Below, one piece after another: positions 20,915 through 29,386 of a DNA stretch of 64,000 bases. The stretch is from Noviluteimonas caseinilytica (GTDB lineage: Bacteria > Pseudomonadota > Gammaproteobacteria > Xanthomonadales > Xanthomonadaceae), in contig NZ_AP024545.1 in NCBI RefSeq assembly GCF_018406605.1, forward strand, positions 2,170,001 through 2,234,000. Reading direction: 5' to 3'. Each line of letters starts with the position of its first letter. Within the stretch, counting starts at the first letter, position 1. Below the pieces are notes generated by a model, which searched no databases, was not told where the DNA came from, and was given only the letters and a program-made list of their open reading frames with translations. The position numbers were made by a program, and so were the translations under genes.

Positions 20915-23900
20915 ATGCCGACGCCGTTGCGCCGACGCCTCCGCCACGCACGCCGGTTCTTCGGATACGGCGCGCTCGTGGTGGTCGTGCTCGTCGCGCT
21001 GCTGGTCGGCATCGCCAACCAGTTGCTGCCGCTGGCCGAACGCAATCCGCAACGCGTCGCCGCGTGGCTGAGCGAGCGCGCGGGGCGGCCCGTGCATTTC
21101 TCCGCGCTGGACACGGAATGGACGCGGCGCGGGCCGGTGCTGCGCCTGGACGACCTGCGCATCGGCGAGGGCGCGTCGTCGTTCCTCGTCGGCGATACCG
21201 AAATGCTGGTGTCGCTGTATGCCGGCCTGCTGCCGGGCCGCACGTTCACCGAGCTGCGCCTGCGCGGCCTGGACATCACCGTGCAGCGCGACGACGACGG
21301 CCAGTGGAGCGTGCGCGGCCTGCCGGGGCAACAGCAGACGACCGAAGGCGATCCGTTCGCCGCGCTCGAACGCCTCGGCGAACTGCAGGTCATCGGCGGG
21401 CGATTGCATGTCGTCGCGCCGTCGCTGTCGATCGATGCCACCGTGCCGCGCATCGACCTGCGCCTGCGCGTGGAAGGCGACCGCATCCGCAGCGGCCTGC
21501 GCGCGTGGATGCGGCCGAACGTGTCGCCGCTGGATGCCACGCTCGATTTCGACCGCAAGCAGGGCGACGGCCGCGCGTATGCCGGCGCGCAGAAGGCCGA
21601 CCTCGCCGTGTGGGCGCCGCTGCTGAAACTGATGGGCGTGCAGGCGCAGGCGGGTCGCGGCCGCGCCGCTGCGTGGGCGACGTTGCGCGACCATCGCGTC
21701 GCCGATGTCACCTTCCAGGCCGCGCTCGATGCGGTCGCGTTGCAGGGCGCGCGCATCGACGGCATGGCCACGCCGCCGCGCGCGCGCTTCGACCACGTCG
21801 ATGCCTTCGCGCGATTCCGGCACACGGGCGGCGGCGACTGGCGCTTCGATGCGCCGCGCCTGCGCCTGGAAACACAGGGCAACCGCCAGGTGCTCGATGG
21901 CCTGGTGATGGGCGGCGGACGTCGCTTCGGCATGGCCGCCGAACGCATCGATGCCGGCCCGTTGCTGCAGGTCGCCGCGTTGAGCGATCGCATGGACGCG
22001 GGCCTGCGTCGCTGGGTCGTGCAATCGAAGCCCAACGCGACGCTCGAACACATCGAAGTCGCCGGCGCACACGGCGTGTTGCGTGCGAATGCGCGCATCT
22101 CCGCGCTCGCGTTCGCACCGGTCGGCAACAGTCCGGGCCTGTCGGGCCTGGGCGGCAGCTTCGTCGCCGATGCCGACGGCTTCGTGTTCGATGCCGATTC
22201 GTCGGCGCAGATGGATTTCTGGTGGCCCGCCGGGTTCGGCGTGCACCATCCGGCGACGCTGCGCGGCAAGATCGCCGGCTGGCGCGAAGGCGCGGGCTGG
22301 CGCGTCGGCACCGACGCGCTGAAGGTCACGGGCTCGGATTTCGGCGTGCTCGCCCGCGGCGGCTTGTGGTGGCAGGGCGACGGCACGCGGCCGTGGATCG
22401 ACATCGCGGCCGACCTCGATGATTCGCCGGTCACGGCCGCGCGCGGCTTCCTCGTGCGGCACCTGATGGCCGATGCCACCGAACACTGGCTCGATACCGC
22501 GCTGCTCAGCGGCACCGTGCACGGCGGGCGCGCGATCATCACCGGCGACCTCGACGAGTGGCCGTTCGTGCACGACAACGGCCTGTTCCGCGCCGATGCC
22601 GAACTCGTCGACATGCAAGTGAAGTTCTCGCCCGAGTGGCCCGCGGCCGAACACCTGCACGGGATGGCGAGCTTCATCGGCAACGGGTTCAACGTCGTCG
22701 GCGACCACGCGGTGCTGCAGGGCGTGCAAGTCAGCAAACTCGCGGCGGGCATCGCCGAATACGGCAAGGCCGAACTCACCGTGCAGGCGAGCGGCGCAAG
22801 CGATGCGTCGAAACTCGTCGCGCTGCTGCAGCACAGTCCGCTCGAGAAGGACCAGGGCGAAACGCTCGACAACATCACCGCCAGCGGTCCGGCCGCGGTC
22901 ACCTTCGACATGTTGTTGCCGATGCATCCGGGCGGCGGCAAGGGCCGCACGCACGGCACGGTGGACCTGCAGGGCGCGAAGCTGCGCGAGAACCGCTGGG
23001 ACCTGGCGTTCGACGATGTGCGTGGCCGCGCGGATTACGGCGACGGCGGATTTGCCGCCAATGCCTTGCAGGTGCAGCACGACGGCGCACCCGGCACGCT
23101 CGCGTTGCGCGCGGGCACCGGGTTCGTGAAGGACGCGTCGCAAGCGTTCGAAGGCGAACTGCGCGCCAACCTCGATGCGAAGACGCTGGTGGATCGCGCC
23201 GGCAATCTTGCTTGGCTGAAGCCTTACCTCGACGGGCGCTCGGCGTGGACGATCGGCGTCGCGCTGCCGAAGAACGTCGGCGCGAAGGACGCCGCGCCGA
23301 GCAAGCTGTCGCTGCGCTCCAATCTCGTCGGCACCACGCTCAGCTTGCCCGCGCCCTTGCGCAAGGCTGCGGGCGTCGCGCTGGCGACCACCGTCGACAC
23401 GGATCTCCCGATGGGCGATGGCGAAGTGCGCGTCGCGCTCGGCAACCTCGCGGCGTTGCGTGCGCGCACGCGCGGCACGCAGACCGGATTGCGCGTGGTG
23501 CTCGGCAGCAATCGCGTGGATGACGCACCGCCGGCATCGGGCCTCATTGCAACGGGACGTGCGGCGTCGCTCGATGCGATCGACTGGATCGCATTGGCGC
23601 AGGGCGACTCGAACAACACGAAGAAGAGCGGCGACGGCCTCGCGTTGCGGCACATCGACCTGCGCGCCGATCGGTTGTTGCTGCTCGGTGGCGTGTTCCC
23701 GGACGCGCGCCTGCAGGTGTCGCCGTCGGCGACCGGCAGCACGGTGCAGGTGGCCGGTCCCGCGCTCGTCGGCACGGTCGAAGTGCCGTCGTCCGACAAG
23801 GGCACGATCTCCGGACGCTTCGATCGCGCGTACTGGCGCGCGCCGCCGAAGACGGTTGCGACCGCCGCGACGTCTCCGGAAGAAGATCCCAATCCCATCT

Positions 23901-24760
23901 CCCCCGGCAGCATCCCGCCGCTGTCGTTCGATGTCGCCGACCTGCGCCTCAACGCGCTCGCGCTCGGCAAGGCGACGATCCGCACGCATTCCACCGGGGA
24001 CGGCCTGCGCTTCGACACCGCGCAGGCGCAATCGGCGAAGCACAAGCTCGCGCTGACGGGCGAGTGGAGCGGGCAGGGCAAGTCCGCGCGTTCCAACATC
24101 GGTCTGCGCATCGACAGCCAGGATTTCGGCGCGTTGCTCGACGGCCTCGGGTTCGGCGGACAACTTGCGGGCGGCGCAGGCACGGCCAACTTCGATGCCG
24201 CATGGCCCGGCGCGCCGCGCGACTTCGATGCACGCCTCGTCGACGGCCGCCTCGCGCTCGACGTGAAGGAAGGGCGCCTGCTCGAAATCGAACCCGGCGC
24301 GGGCCGCGTGCTCGGCTTGCTGAGCCTGGCGCAGCTGCCCAAGCGCATGCTGCTCGACTTCCGCGATTTCTATTCGAAGGGCCTCGCGTTCGACACCGTC
24401 TCCGGCCACGTGCGGCTGGTCTCCGGCATCGCGCGCACCGACGACCTGTCCATCGACGGGCCCGCCGCGCAGATCCACATCCACGGCACCGCCGACCTGC
24501 AGGCGCAGACATTCGACCAGACCGTCGAAGTGCTGCCGCGCGCCGGCAACCTCCTCACGGTCGCCGGTGCGATCGCCGGCGGCCCGGTCGGCGCCGCGAT
24601 CGGCGCGGCTGCCAACGCCGTGCTGAAAAAGCCGCTGGGCCAGCTCGCCGCGAAGACCTATCGCGTCACCGGCCCGTGGAAGGACCCCAAGGTGGAAGTC
24701 CGCAAGCGCGAACCGCAAGGCCGCGCGTCCGCATCGGCCGATGAATCCACGGGCGGCTGA
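20915..24760 (+). CDS. yhdP: AsmA-like phospholipid transport protein YhdP
   Basis: The 1281-residue protein has an N-terminal membrane anchor (FGYGALVVVVLVALLVGIANQLLPL) and a huge periplasmic region of repetitive beta-strand sequence, ending in an AsmA-like C terminus (LLTVAGAIAGGPVGAAIGAAAN). YhdP-type proteins bridge the periplasm and carry phospholipids toward the outer membrane. Length matches the family (about 1260-1290). The in-frame TTG just before the ATG at 20915 is unlikely to be used. It follows rng closely, as in E. coli. Confidence 0.92.
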   Translation: MPTPLRRRLRHARRFFGYGALVVVVLVALLVGIANQLLPLAERNPQRVAAWLSERAGRPVHFSALDTEWTRRGPVLRLDDLRIGEGASSFLVGDTEMLVSLYAGLLPGRTFTELRLRGLDITVQRDDDGQWSVRGLPGQQQTTEGDPFAALERLGELQVIGGRLHVVAPSLSIDATVPRIDLRLRVEGDRIRSGLRAWMRPNVSPLDATLDFDRKQGDGRAYAGAQKADLAVWAPLLKLMGVQAQAGRGRAAAWATLRDHRVADVTFQAALDAVALQGARIDGMATPPRARFDHVDAFARFRHTGGGDWRFDAPRLRLETQGNRQVLDGLVMGGGRRFGMAAERIDAGPLLQVAALSDRMDAGLRRWVVQSKPNATLEHIEVAGAHGVLRANARISALAFAPVGNSPGLSGLGGSFVADADGFVFDADSSAQMDFWWPAGFGVHHPATLRGKIAGWREGAGWRVGTDALKVTGSDFGVLARGGLWWQGDGTRPWIDIAADLDDSPVTAARGFLVRHLMADATEHWLDTALLSGTVHGGRAIITGDLDEWPFVHDNGLFRADAELVDMQVKFSPEWPAAEHLHGMASFIGNGFNVVGDHAVLQGVQVSKLAAGIAEYGKAELTVQASGASDASKLVALLQHSPLEKDQGETLDNITASGPAAVTFDMLLPMHPGGGKGRTHGTVDLQGAKLRENRWDLAFDDVRGRADYGDGGFAANALQVQHDGAPGTLALRAGTGFVKDASQAFEGELRANLDAKTLVDRAGNLAWLKPYLDGRSAWTIGVALPKNVGAKDAAPSKLSLRSNLVGTTLSLPAPLRKAAGVALATTVDTDLPMGDGEVRVALGNLAALRARTRGTQTGLRVVLGSNRVDDAPPASGLIATGRAASLDAIDWIALAQGDSNNTKKSGDGLALRHIDLRADRLLLLGGVFPDARLQVSPSATGSTVQVAGPALVGTVEVPSSDKGTISGRFDRAYWRAPPKTVATAATSPEEDPNPISPGSIPPLSFDVADLRLNALALGKATIRTHSTGDGLRFDTAQAQSAKHKLALTGEWSGQGKSARSNIGLRIDSQDFGALLDGLGFGGQLAGGAGTANFDAAWPGAPRDFDARLVDGRLALDVKEGRLLEIEPGAGRVLGLLSLAQLPKRMLLDFRDFYSKGLAFDTVSGHVRLVSGIARTDDLSIDGPAAQIHIHGTADLQAQTFDQTVEVLPRAGNLLTVAGAIAGGPVGAAIGAAANAVLKKPLGQLAAKTYRVTGPWKDPKVEVRKREPQGRASASADESTGG

Positions 24761-24836
24761 GCTTGCCCGCCTTGCGTCGCGCCCGCGCAACACCATCTGA
24801 TCTAGCGTTGCCCCTTCGATTGCCCACGGGATCCCC

Positions 24837-26279
24837 ATGACCCTGCCGCTCCGCCTCGCCGAAACCCGCCTGCTGGTCCCCGCCGGCCTCGACACCGCCA
24901 ACCTCGATGCCGCCTTCTCCACGCTGCTCGGGCCGGGCATCGACTTCGGGGACCTGTATTTCCAGCACGCGCGGCGCGAAAGCTGGACGATGGAAGACGG
25001 CATCGTGAAGGATGGTGCGCATTCGATCGAACAGGGCGTGGGCGTGCGCGCGATCTCCGGCGAGAAGACCGGCTTTGCGTATTCCGATGAAATCGATACG
25101 CCCGCGTTGCTCGAAGCCGCGAAATCCGCGCGTGCGATCGCGCGCGATGGCTCCGCGATGTCGCCGCGTGCGCTCGTGCCGGGCGGCGGACGTTCGCTGT
25201 ATACGGCGGACGATCCGATCGACGGCTTGCCGAACGAAGAAAAAGTGGAAGCGCTGCGTGCGCTCGATCGCCTGCTGCGCGCCGCCGATCCGCGCGTGAA
25301 GCAGGTGATGGTGAGCCTGGCCGGTGGCGTGGACACCGTGCTCGTCGCGCGCAGCGATGGCGTGCTCGCCGCCGACGTGCGCCCGCTGGTGCGCCTCAAC
25401 GTGCAGGTGATCGTCGAACAGGAAGGCCGTCGCGAGAGCGGCTACGCCGGTGGCGGCGGTCGTTACTCGTATGCCGAATTGCTCGGCGGCGGCAAGCCCG
25501 AACACTTCGCGCGCGAAGCGTTGCGGCAGGCGCTGGTGAACCTCGACGCGATCGACGCACCCGCCGGCCTCATGCCCGTCGTGCTCGGCAACGGCTGGCC
25601 CGGCGTGCTGCTGCACGAAGCGGTCGGTCACGGCCTCGAAGGCGACTTCAACCGCAAGGGCACCTCCACGTACGCCGGCCGCATGGGCCAGCGCGTCGCA
25701 TCGCCGGGCGTCACGATCGTCGACGACGGCACGTTGCCCGGCCGTCGCGGCTCGCTCAACATCGACGACGAAGGCACGCCCACCGCGTGCACCACCTTGA
25801 TCGAAGACGGCGTGCTGGTCGGCTACATGCAGGACACGCACAACGCGCGCCTGATGGGCATGGCGCCCACCGGCAACGGTCGCCGCGAATCCTTTGCGCA
25901 CCTGCCGATGCCGCGCATGACCAACACCTACATGCTCGCGGGCACGCACGATCCGGAAGAAATGATCCGCTCGGTGAAGAAGGGCCTGTACGCGGTGAAC
26001 TTCGGCGGCGGCCAGGTCGACATCACCAGCGGCAAGTACGTGTTCTCCGCGACCGAGGCGTACCTGATCGAAGACGGCAAGATCACCGCGCCGGTGAAGG
26101 GCGCCACCCTGATCGGCAACGGCCCGGAAACCATGCAACGCGTGAAGATGATCGGCAACGATCTCGCGCTCGACGAAGGCGTGGGCGTATGCGGCAAGGA
26201 CGGGCAGAGCGTGCCGGTGGGCGTGGGGCAGCCGTCGCTGTTGATCGACCAGCTGACCGTGGGCGGGACGCAGGCGTGA
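24837..26279 (+). CDS. tldD: Metalloprotease TldD
   Basis: The 480-residue protein is the catalytic subunit of the TldD/TldE protease that processes modified peptides and the CcdA antitoxin. Its zinc motif HEAVGH (His260, Glu261, His265) followed by GLEGDFNRKGTS is intact, and the C-terminal half carries TNTYMLAGTHDPEEMIRSVKKGLY and GGGQVDITSGKYVFSATEAY. Its partner pmbA/tldE lies 0.7 kb downstream on the same strand, with darP inverted between them. Confidence 0.96.
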   Translation: MTLPLRLAETRLLVPAGLDTANLDAAFSTLLGPGIDFGDLYFQHARRESWTMEDGIVKDGAHSIEQGVGVRAISGEKTGFAYSDEIDTPALLEAAKSARAIARDGSAMSPRALVPGGGRSLYTADDPIDGLPNEEKVEALRALDRLLRAADPRVKQVMVSLAGGVDTVLVARSDGVLAADVRPLVRLNVQVIVEQEGRRESGYAGGGGRYSYAELLGGGKPEHFAREALRQALVNLDAIDAPAGLMPVVLGNGWPGVLLHEAVGHGLEGDFNRKGTSTYAGRMGQRVASPGVTIVDDGTLPGRRGSLNIDDEGTPTACTTLIEDGVLVGYMQDTHNARLMGMAPTGNGRRESFAHLPMPRMTNTYMLAGTHDPEEMIRSVKKGLYAVNFGGGQVDITSGKYVFSATEAYLIEDGKITAPVKGATLIGNGPETMQRVKMIGNDLALDEGVGVCGKDGQSVPVGVGQPSLLIDQLTVGGTQA

Positions 26280-26289
26280 AGCAGAAGCC

Positions 26290-26384
26290 GGGACAAGGGA
26301 CCGGGGACCGGGGACCAGTGCAGGTCTCAGGCCTCGGCGTCGTCGTCCGCTTCCTCCGGTCCCTCGTCCCCGGTCCCCGGTCCC
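26290..26384. repeat. Heptamer palindrome, copy 1 (tldD-darP)
   Basis: Four tandem 7-nt units of the type GGGACCG/GGGACAA (26290-26317) face four inverted units of the type CGGTCCC/TCGTCCC (26357-26384) across a 39-nt spacer, so the transcript can form a long GC-rich stem. The left arm lies just beyond the tldD stop, and the right arm lies inside the 3' end of darP. Related copies occur at 45064-45123 and 58043-58127. Confidence 0.85.
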
Positions 26385-26899
26385 GCATCCATCGCATCCC
26401 GCACCGCGTGGTAGATCTCGCGATACGCCCGCGGCGGTTTGTTGCGCTTCTTTTCCTCGATCGCATTGCGCACCAGTTGTCGCAGGTGCTGGCGGTCGGC
26501 GGTGGGATGTTCGGTGAGGAACGCGGCCAGCGCGTCGTCGCCGTCGTCGAGCAGGCGGTCGCGCCAGGCTTCGATGCGGTGCATCGCAGCCACTTCGCGG
26601 CGCGAGGCTTCGCCCTTTTCCTCGAGCGCATCGCGGATCGCGTCCAGCGCCTCGTCGTCTTCGCGCCGCATCTGCTTGGCCAGGAATTGCAGCTGGCGCT
26701 TGTGCGCGACGTGCGAGGTGATGCGGCGCGTTTCGAGGATGTGCGGCATCAGCGCATCGGGGATCGGCAGCTTGGCCAGCTGCGCGTCGCTCAGCGCCGC
26801 CAGCTTTTCGCCGAGGTCGAACACGTCCAGCGCCGCGCGCCGTTGCTGGCTGCGGCTGGGGGCGAGGAAATCGCCGGTTTCCGGATCCTTGCCACGCAT
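26327..26899 (-). CDS. darP: Ribosome-associated protein DarP (YjgA)
   Basis: The 190-residue helical protein belongs to DUF615/DarP, a late 50S-subunit assembly factor. Family features are RGKDPETGDFLAPSRSQQRR at the start, IPDALMPHILETRRITSH, and RQLQFLAKQMRREDDEALDAIR. The start at 26899 matches the family; an upstream Met at 26953 is less likely. The last 19 or so residues are unusual: the GPGTGDEGP segment (residues 173-181) is encoded exactly by one arm of the heptamer repeat, followed by an acidic tail, so the C terminus appears to have been extended by repeat DNA. It diverges from pmbA. Confidence 0.92.
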   Translation of the reverse strand: MRGKDPETGDFLAPSRSQQRRAALDVFDLGEKLAALSDAQLAKLPIPDALMPHILETRRITSHVAHKRQLQFLAKQMRREDDEALDAIRDALEEKGEASRREVAAMHRIEAWRDRLLDDGDDALAAFLTEHPTADRQHLRQLVRNAIEEKKRNKPPRAYREIYHAVRDAMDAGPGTGDEGPEEADDDAEA

Positions 26900-26945
26900 C
26901 GCCCTTGCCTCGTCCGTCTCTGAATTCGCCCGGAAGGATAGACCA

Positions 26946-28322
26946 TTGAACAACGCCCCCCTGTCGACGACCGATCACGCCCTGTCCAGCGACGACAGCG
27001 TCGCGCGGCTCGAGGTCCTCGGCGGCATCGCCCGGCAACTCCTGGACCGCTGCCGCGCCGCCGGCGCCACCCAGGCCGAGGTCTCGGCCTCGCAGGAACA
27101 CGGCCTCAACGTCAACGTGCGCATGGGCTCGGTGGAGACCGTGGAATCCACGCGCGACCGCGGCATCGCCGTCACCGTCTACTTCGGCCAGCGCAAGGGC
27201 AGCGCGAGCACCGCGGACCTGCGCGAGGAAAGCCTGTCGGCCACCGTCGAACAGGCCTGCGCGATCGCCCGCCACACCGAAGACGATGAAGCCGCGGGCC
27301 TGGCCGACGCCGCGCTGATGGCGCGCGAGGTGCGCGAGTTCGACGGCTGGCATCCCTGGGCGCTGGACGCCGACCAGGCCATCGACATCGCGCTGGCCTG
27401 CGAACAGGCGGGCCGCGACGCGGATGCGCGCATCGAGAACAGCGACGGCGCGTCGGTGGGCAGCAGCGCGTCGATGAGCGTGTACGCGAATTCGCACGGC
27501 TTCATCGGCGCCGAGCGCAGCACGCAGCACACGATTGGCTGCGCGCTGATTGCCGGCCGCGGCGATGCGATGCAGCGCGATGGCTGGTACACGACGGCGA
27601 TCGCGGCCGACGACCTGGAAGCCGCGGCGGCCGTGGGCCGGCATGCGGCGGAGCGCGCGGCGTCGCGCCTGCAGCCGCGTTCGTTGCCGACGGGCGAGGT
27701 GCCGGTGTTGTTCCATTCCGAGGTCGCGCGTTCGCTGATCGGGCATTTCCTCGGCGCGATTTCCGGCGGTGCGCTGTATCGCCGCGCGAGTTTCCTCGTC
27801 GACAGCGTGGGCACGCAGGTCTTCCCCGACTGGTTCGACCTGCAGGAGCGTCCGTTCCTGATGCGCGGCTTCCGTTCGTCGTCGTTCGATTCGGAAGGCG
27901 TGGCGACGCGCGAGTCGCCGCTGGTGTCGGCCGGCGTGTTGCAGCGTTACGTGCTCGGCAGTTACTCGGCGCGCAAGCTCGGCCTGCAGACGACGGCGAA
28001 CGCCGGCGGCGTGCACAACCTCGACGTCAAGGCGAACGCGGGCGACTTCGATTCGCTCGTGCGCGGCATGGGCCGCGGTCTGCTGGTGACGGAATTGATG
28101 GGGCAGGGCGTGAACGCAGTGACGGGCGATTATTCGCGCGGCGCAGCGGGGTTCTGGGTGGAAGACGGACAGATCACGTTCCCCGTCGACGGGATCACGA
28201 TCGCCGGCAACCTCAAGAAAATGCTGGGTGCGATCGAAGCCGTGGGCACGGACGTCGATCCGCGTTCGCACATCCGTTCGGGGTCGATCCTGGTCGGCAA
28301 GATGACGGTCGCGGGCGAGTGA
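26946..28322 (+). CDS. pmbA: Metalloprotease-associated protein PmbA/TldE
   Basis: The 458-residue partner of TldD lacks the zinc HExxxH motif, as expected for TldE/PmbA. Family stretches include GLNVNVRMGSVETVESTRDRG, SVYANSHGFIG, FLVDSVGTQVFPDW and GAAGFWVEDGQITFPVDGIT. The start is inferred to be TTG at 26946 because a good AAGGA lies 8 nt upstream and no ATG or GTG occurs before the conserved region. Together with TldD it forms the heterodimeric peptidase. It is followed by a repeat-rich gap. Confidence 0.94.
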   Translation: MNNAPLSTTDHALSSDDSVARLEVLGGIARQLLDRCRAAGATQAEVSASQEHGLNVNVRMGSVETVESTRDRGIAVTVYFGQRKGSASTADLREESLSATVEQACAIARHTEDDEAAGLADAALMAREVREFDGWHPWALDADQAIDIALACEQAGRDADARIENSDGASVGSSASMSVYANSHGFIGAERSTQHTIGCALIAGRGDAMQRDGWYTTAIAADDLEAAAAVGRHAAERAASRLQPRSLPTGEVPVLFHSEVARSLIGHFLGAISGGALYRRASFLVDSVGTQVFPDWFDLQERPFLMRGFRSSSFDSEGVATRESPLVSAGVLQRYVLGSYSARKLGLQTTANAGGVHNLDVKANAGDFDSLVRGMGRGLLVTELMGQGVNAVTGDYSRGAAGFWVEDGQITFPVDGITIAGNLKKMLGAIEAVGTDVDPRSHIRSGSILVGKMTVAGE

Positions 28323-28328
28323 GCTTGT

Positions 28329-28355
28329 GTCATCCCTGCGAAAGCAGGGACCCAG
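28329..28355. repeat. REP-like hairpin downstream of pmbA
   Basis: A short imperfect palindrome of the GTCATCCC-TGCGAAAGCA-GGGA type begins 6 nt after the pmbA stop. It is similar in sequence to the hairpins at 62947-63018. Such elements are scattered in intergenic regions of Xanthomonadaceae and other proteobacteria, usually as REP/REPIN sequences, and may stabilise or end the pmbA transcript. Confidence 0.7.
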
Positions 28356-28387
28356 AAGCGAGGCGCATCAACCGCCTCCGGTACGGC

Positions 28388-28514
28388 GCTCCGCCGCGAT
28401 GAGGGCGACAGGTCCTTGCCCGGCGCGTTCCGCTGTCCCTGCTCCAGGCACCGGCCGTGCGCCATCCATGGCGCAGTTCAAGGACCTGTCGCCCTCATCA
28501 CGTCGAAGCGCTTC
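28388..28514. mobile_element. Palindromic insertion 1 in repeat copy A (MITE-like)
   Basis: About 127 nt are present here but absent from copy B. The segment contains perfect 21-nt inverted repeats (28399-28419 and 28479-28499, beginning GATGAGGGCGACAGG) around a 59-nt centre that itself holds the small palindrome TGCGCCAT-CC-ATGGCGCA. It encodes no transposase. Its structure resembles a miniature inverted-repeat element, though the exact boundaries are inferred from the comparison with copy B. Confidence 0.55.
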
Positions 28515-28603
28515 GCGACCTGATCGTTGCGACGCTGCGTAGGGTAGAGCCTCGCACCGAATCACTAGGTTGCTGGCGAACAGCTGCACCCGGACGGACG
28601 GCG

Positions 28604-28715
28604 CACTGCACGCCCAGCCAATCCCGCTCCGCTGCCTCGCCATCCATGGCTGCGAGCATCGGCGCCGTCCATCCATGGACGGCTGCGCGGGATTGGCTCG
28701 GCGTGCGGTGCGCCT
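28604..28715. mobile_element. Palindromic insertion 2 in repeat copy A (MITE-like)
   Basis: About 112 nt are extra relative to copy B. The ends form 27-nt imperfect inverted repeats (28601-28627 and 28687-28713, 25 of 27 matching), containing CCAATCCCGC and GCGGGATTGG. The near-identical hexamers CACTGC (28604) and CACCGC (28716) border the segment and could be a degenerate target duplication. The centre carries two CCATCCATGG cores. It has no coding capacity of its own. Confidence 0.55.
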
Positions 28716-28788
28716 CACCGCAACGTTGGTTGCTGCGGGTTCGGTTTGCTTGAAGCAAAGCGCGCGACTGACGCAGGATCTGCGCATC

Positions 28789-29286
28789 TCACTCTGTCGT
28801 GTCCTCCGGATCATGCTCGGGGTGGAACGGGGAATCGAACGCTTCGACGAACAGTCCTGTGGGCGCAGGAAACGTGTCCACGGCATCGGAGCCGACGAAG
28901 ACGTAGAAGTCGCCACCGAAATGGATGAACGTGTTGTCGCGCCCTTCGAGCATCATCCAGATCGTTTCCCGCAGGTTCGCGACGATGATGGATCGCAGGC
29001 GGTCGTCGGGCGCGACGGGAATGTCGATCAGCCCTTCGGTTGGATCATCCGGACCGTAGAACTCCAACGCCGCGACCCTGAGCGTGTCGACGTTCGCCAG
29101 CGCGACGAAGCGCATGATCGCCTCGACGTACAGTCCTTCAACGCGTTCGTACTCCTCGCGCGTCAACACGCCATCGGCGAACGTGCCCCCGATGTCGGAC
29201 ACCGAGGTCCAGTCGTCCCGCATGTAAGCCCCGTTATCGGCACGGCGGAAGGCGGGGTTGTACTTGGTCACGCGGAACTGGGCCAT
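28789..29286 (-). CDS. Hypothetical protein flanked by inverted repeats
   Basis: A 165-residue soluble protein with a start MAQFRVTKYNPAFRRADNGA and an acidic C terminus (PEHDPEDTTE). It contains no recognised domain. The sequence looks like a normally coding, globular protein (mixed hydrophobic and charged residues, several Trp/Tyr/Phe), with codon use like its neighbours. It is the only gene between repeat copies A and B. Function unknown; the pattern of conserved-looking aromatic and acidic residues gives no clear enzyme motif. Confidence 0.7.
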   Translation of the reverse strand: MAQFRVTKYNPAFRRADNGAYMRDDWTSVSDIGGTFADGVLTREEYERVEGLYVEAIMRFVALANVDTLRVAALEFYGPDDPTEGLIDIPVAPDDRLRSIIVANLRETIWMMLEGRDNTFIHFGGDFYVFVGSDAVDTFPAPTGLFVEAFDSPFHPEHDPEDTTE

Positions 29287-29386
29287 GACGTTGCCTGGCG
29301 TTGCAATCGATCAATTGCGAATTCTATCCCGAACGCCGAAACACGCCGAAGCCGCGCACTGCGCTCCGAGCCGAACGTGCACGACT

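Larger units (their letters stand above)
28365..28728 (+). repeat. Interspersed repeat, copy A (364 nt, with two insertions)
   Basis: This intergenic stretch matches, in inverted orientation, the 124-nt copy B at 29387-29510. The match proceeds in three blocks: 28365-28387, 28515-28603 and 28716-28728. Between them are two extra segments, each containing an inverted repeat, that copy B lacks. No convincing gene lies in 28323-28788; the short frames here are encoded by the repeats. Homology with B may continue weakly beyond 28728. Confidence 0.75.

Noticed and set aside
19334..25399. An uninterrupted 2021-codon reading frame on the minus strand across maf, rng, yhdP and tldD
   Set aside because: It lies antisense to well-identified genes and its translation is Arg/Ala/His-rich with no domain. 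It results from stop-codon scarcity in high-GC DNA.
24666..28271. A 1201-codon minus-strand frame opposite tldD and pmbA
   Set aside because: It is an antisense shadow; only the short region that corresponds to darP is coding, and in a different frame.
28457..28758. Short frames on both strands in the repeat island
   Set aside because: They are encoded by the interspersed repeat and palindromic insertions, and their translations match the repeat structure instead of a protein family.
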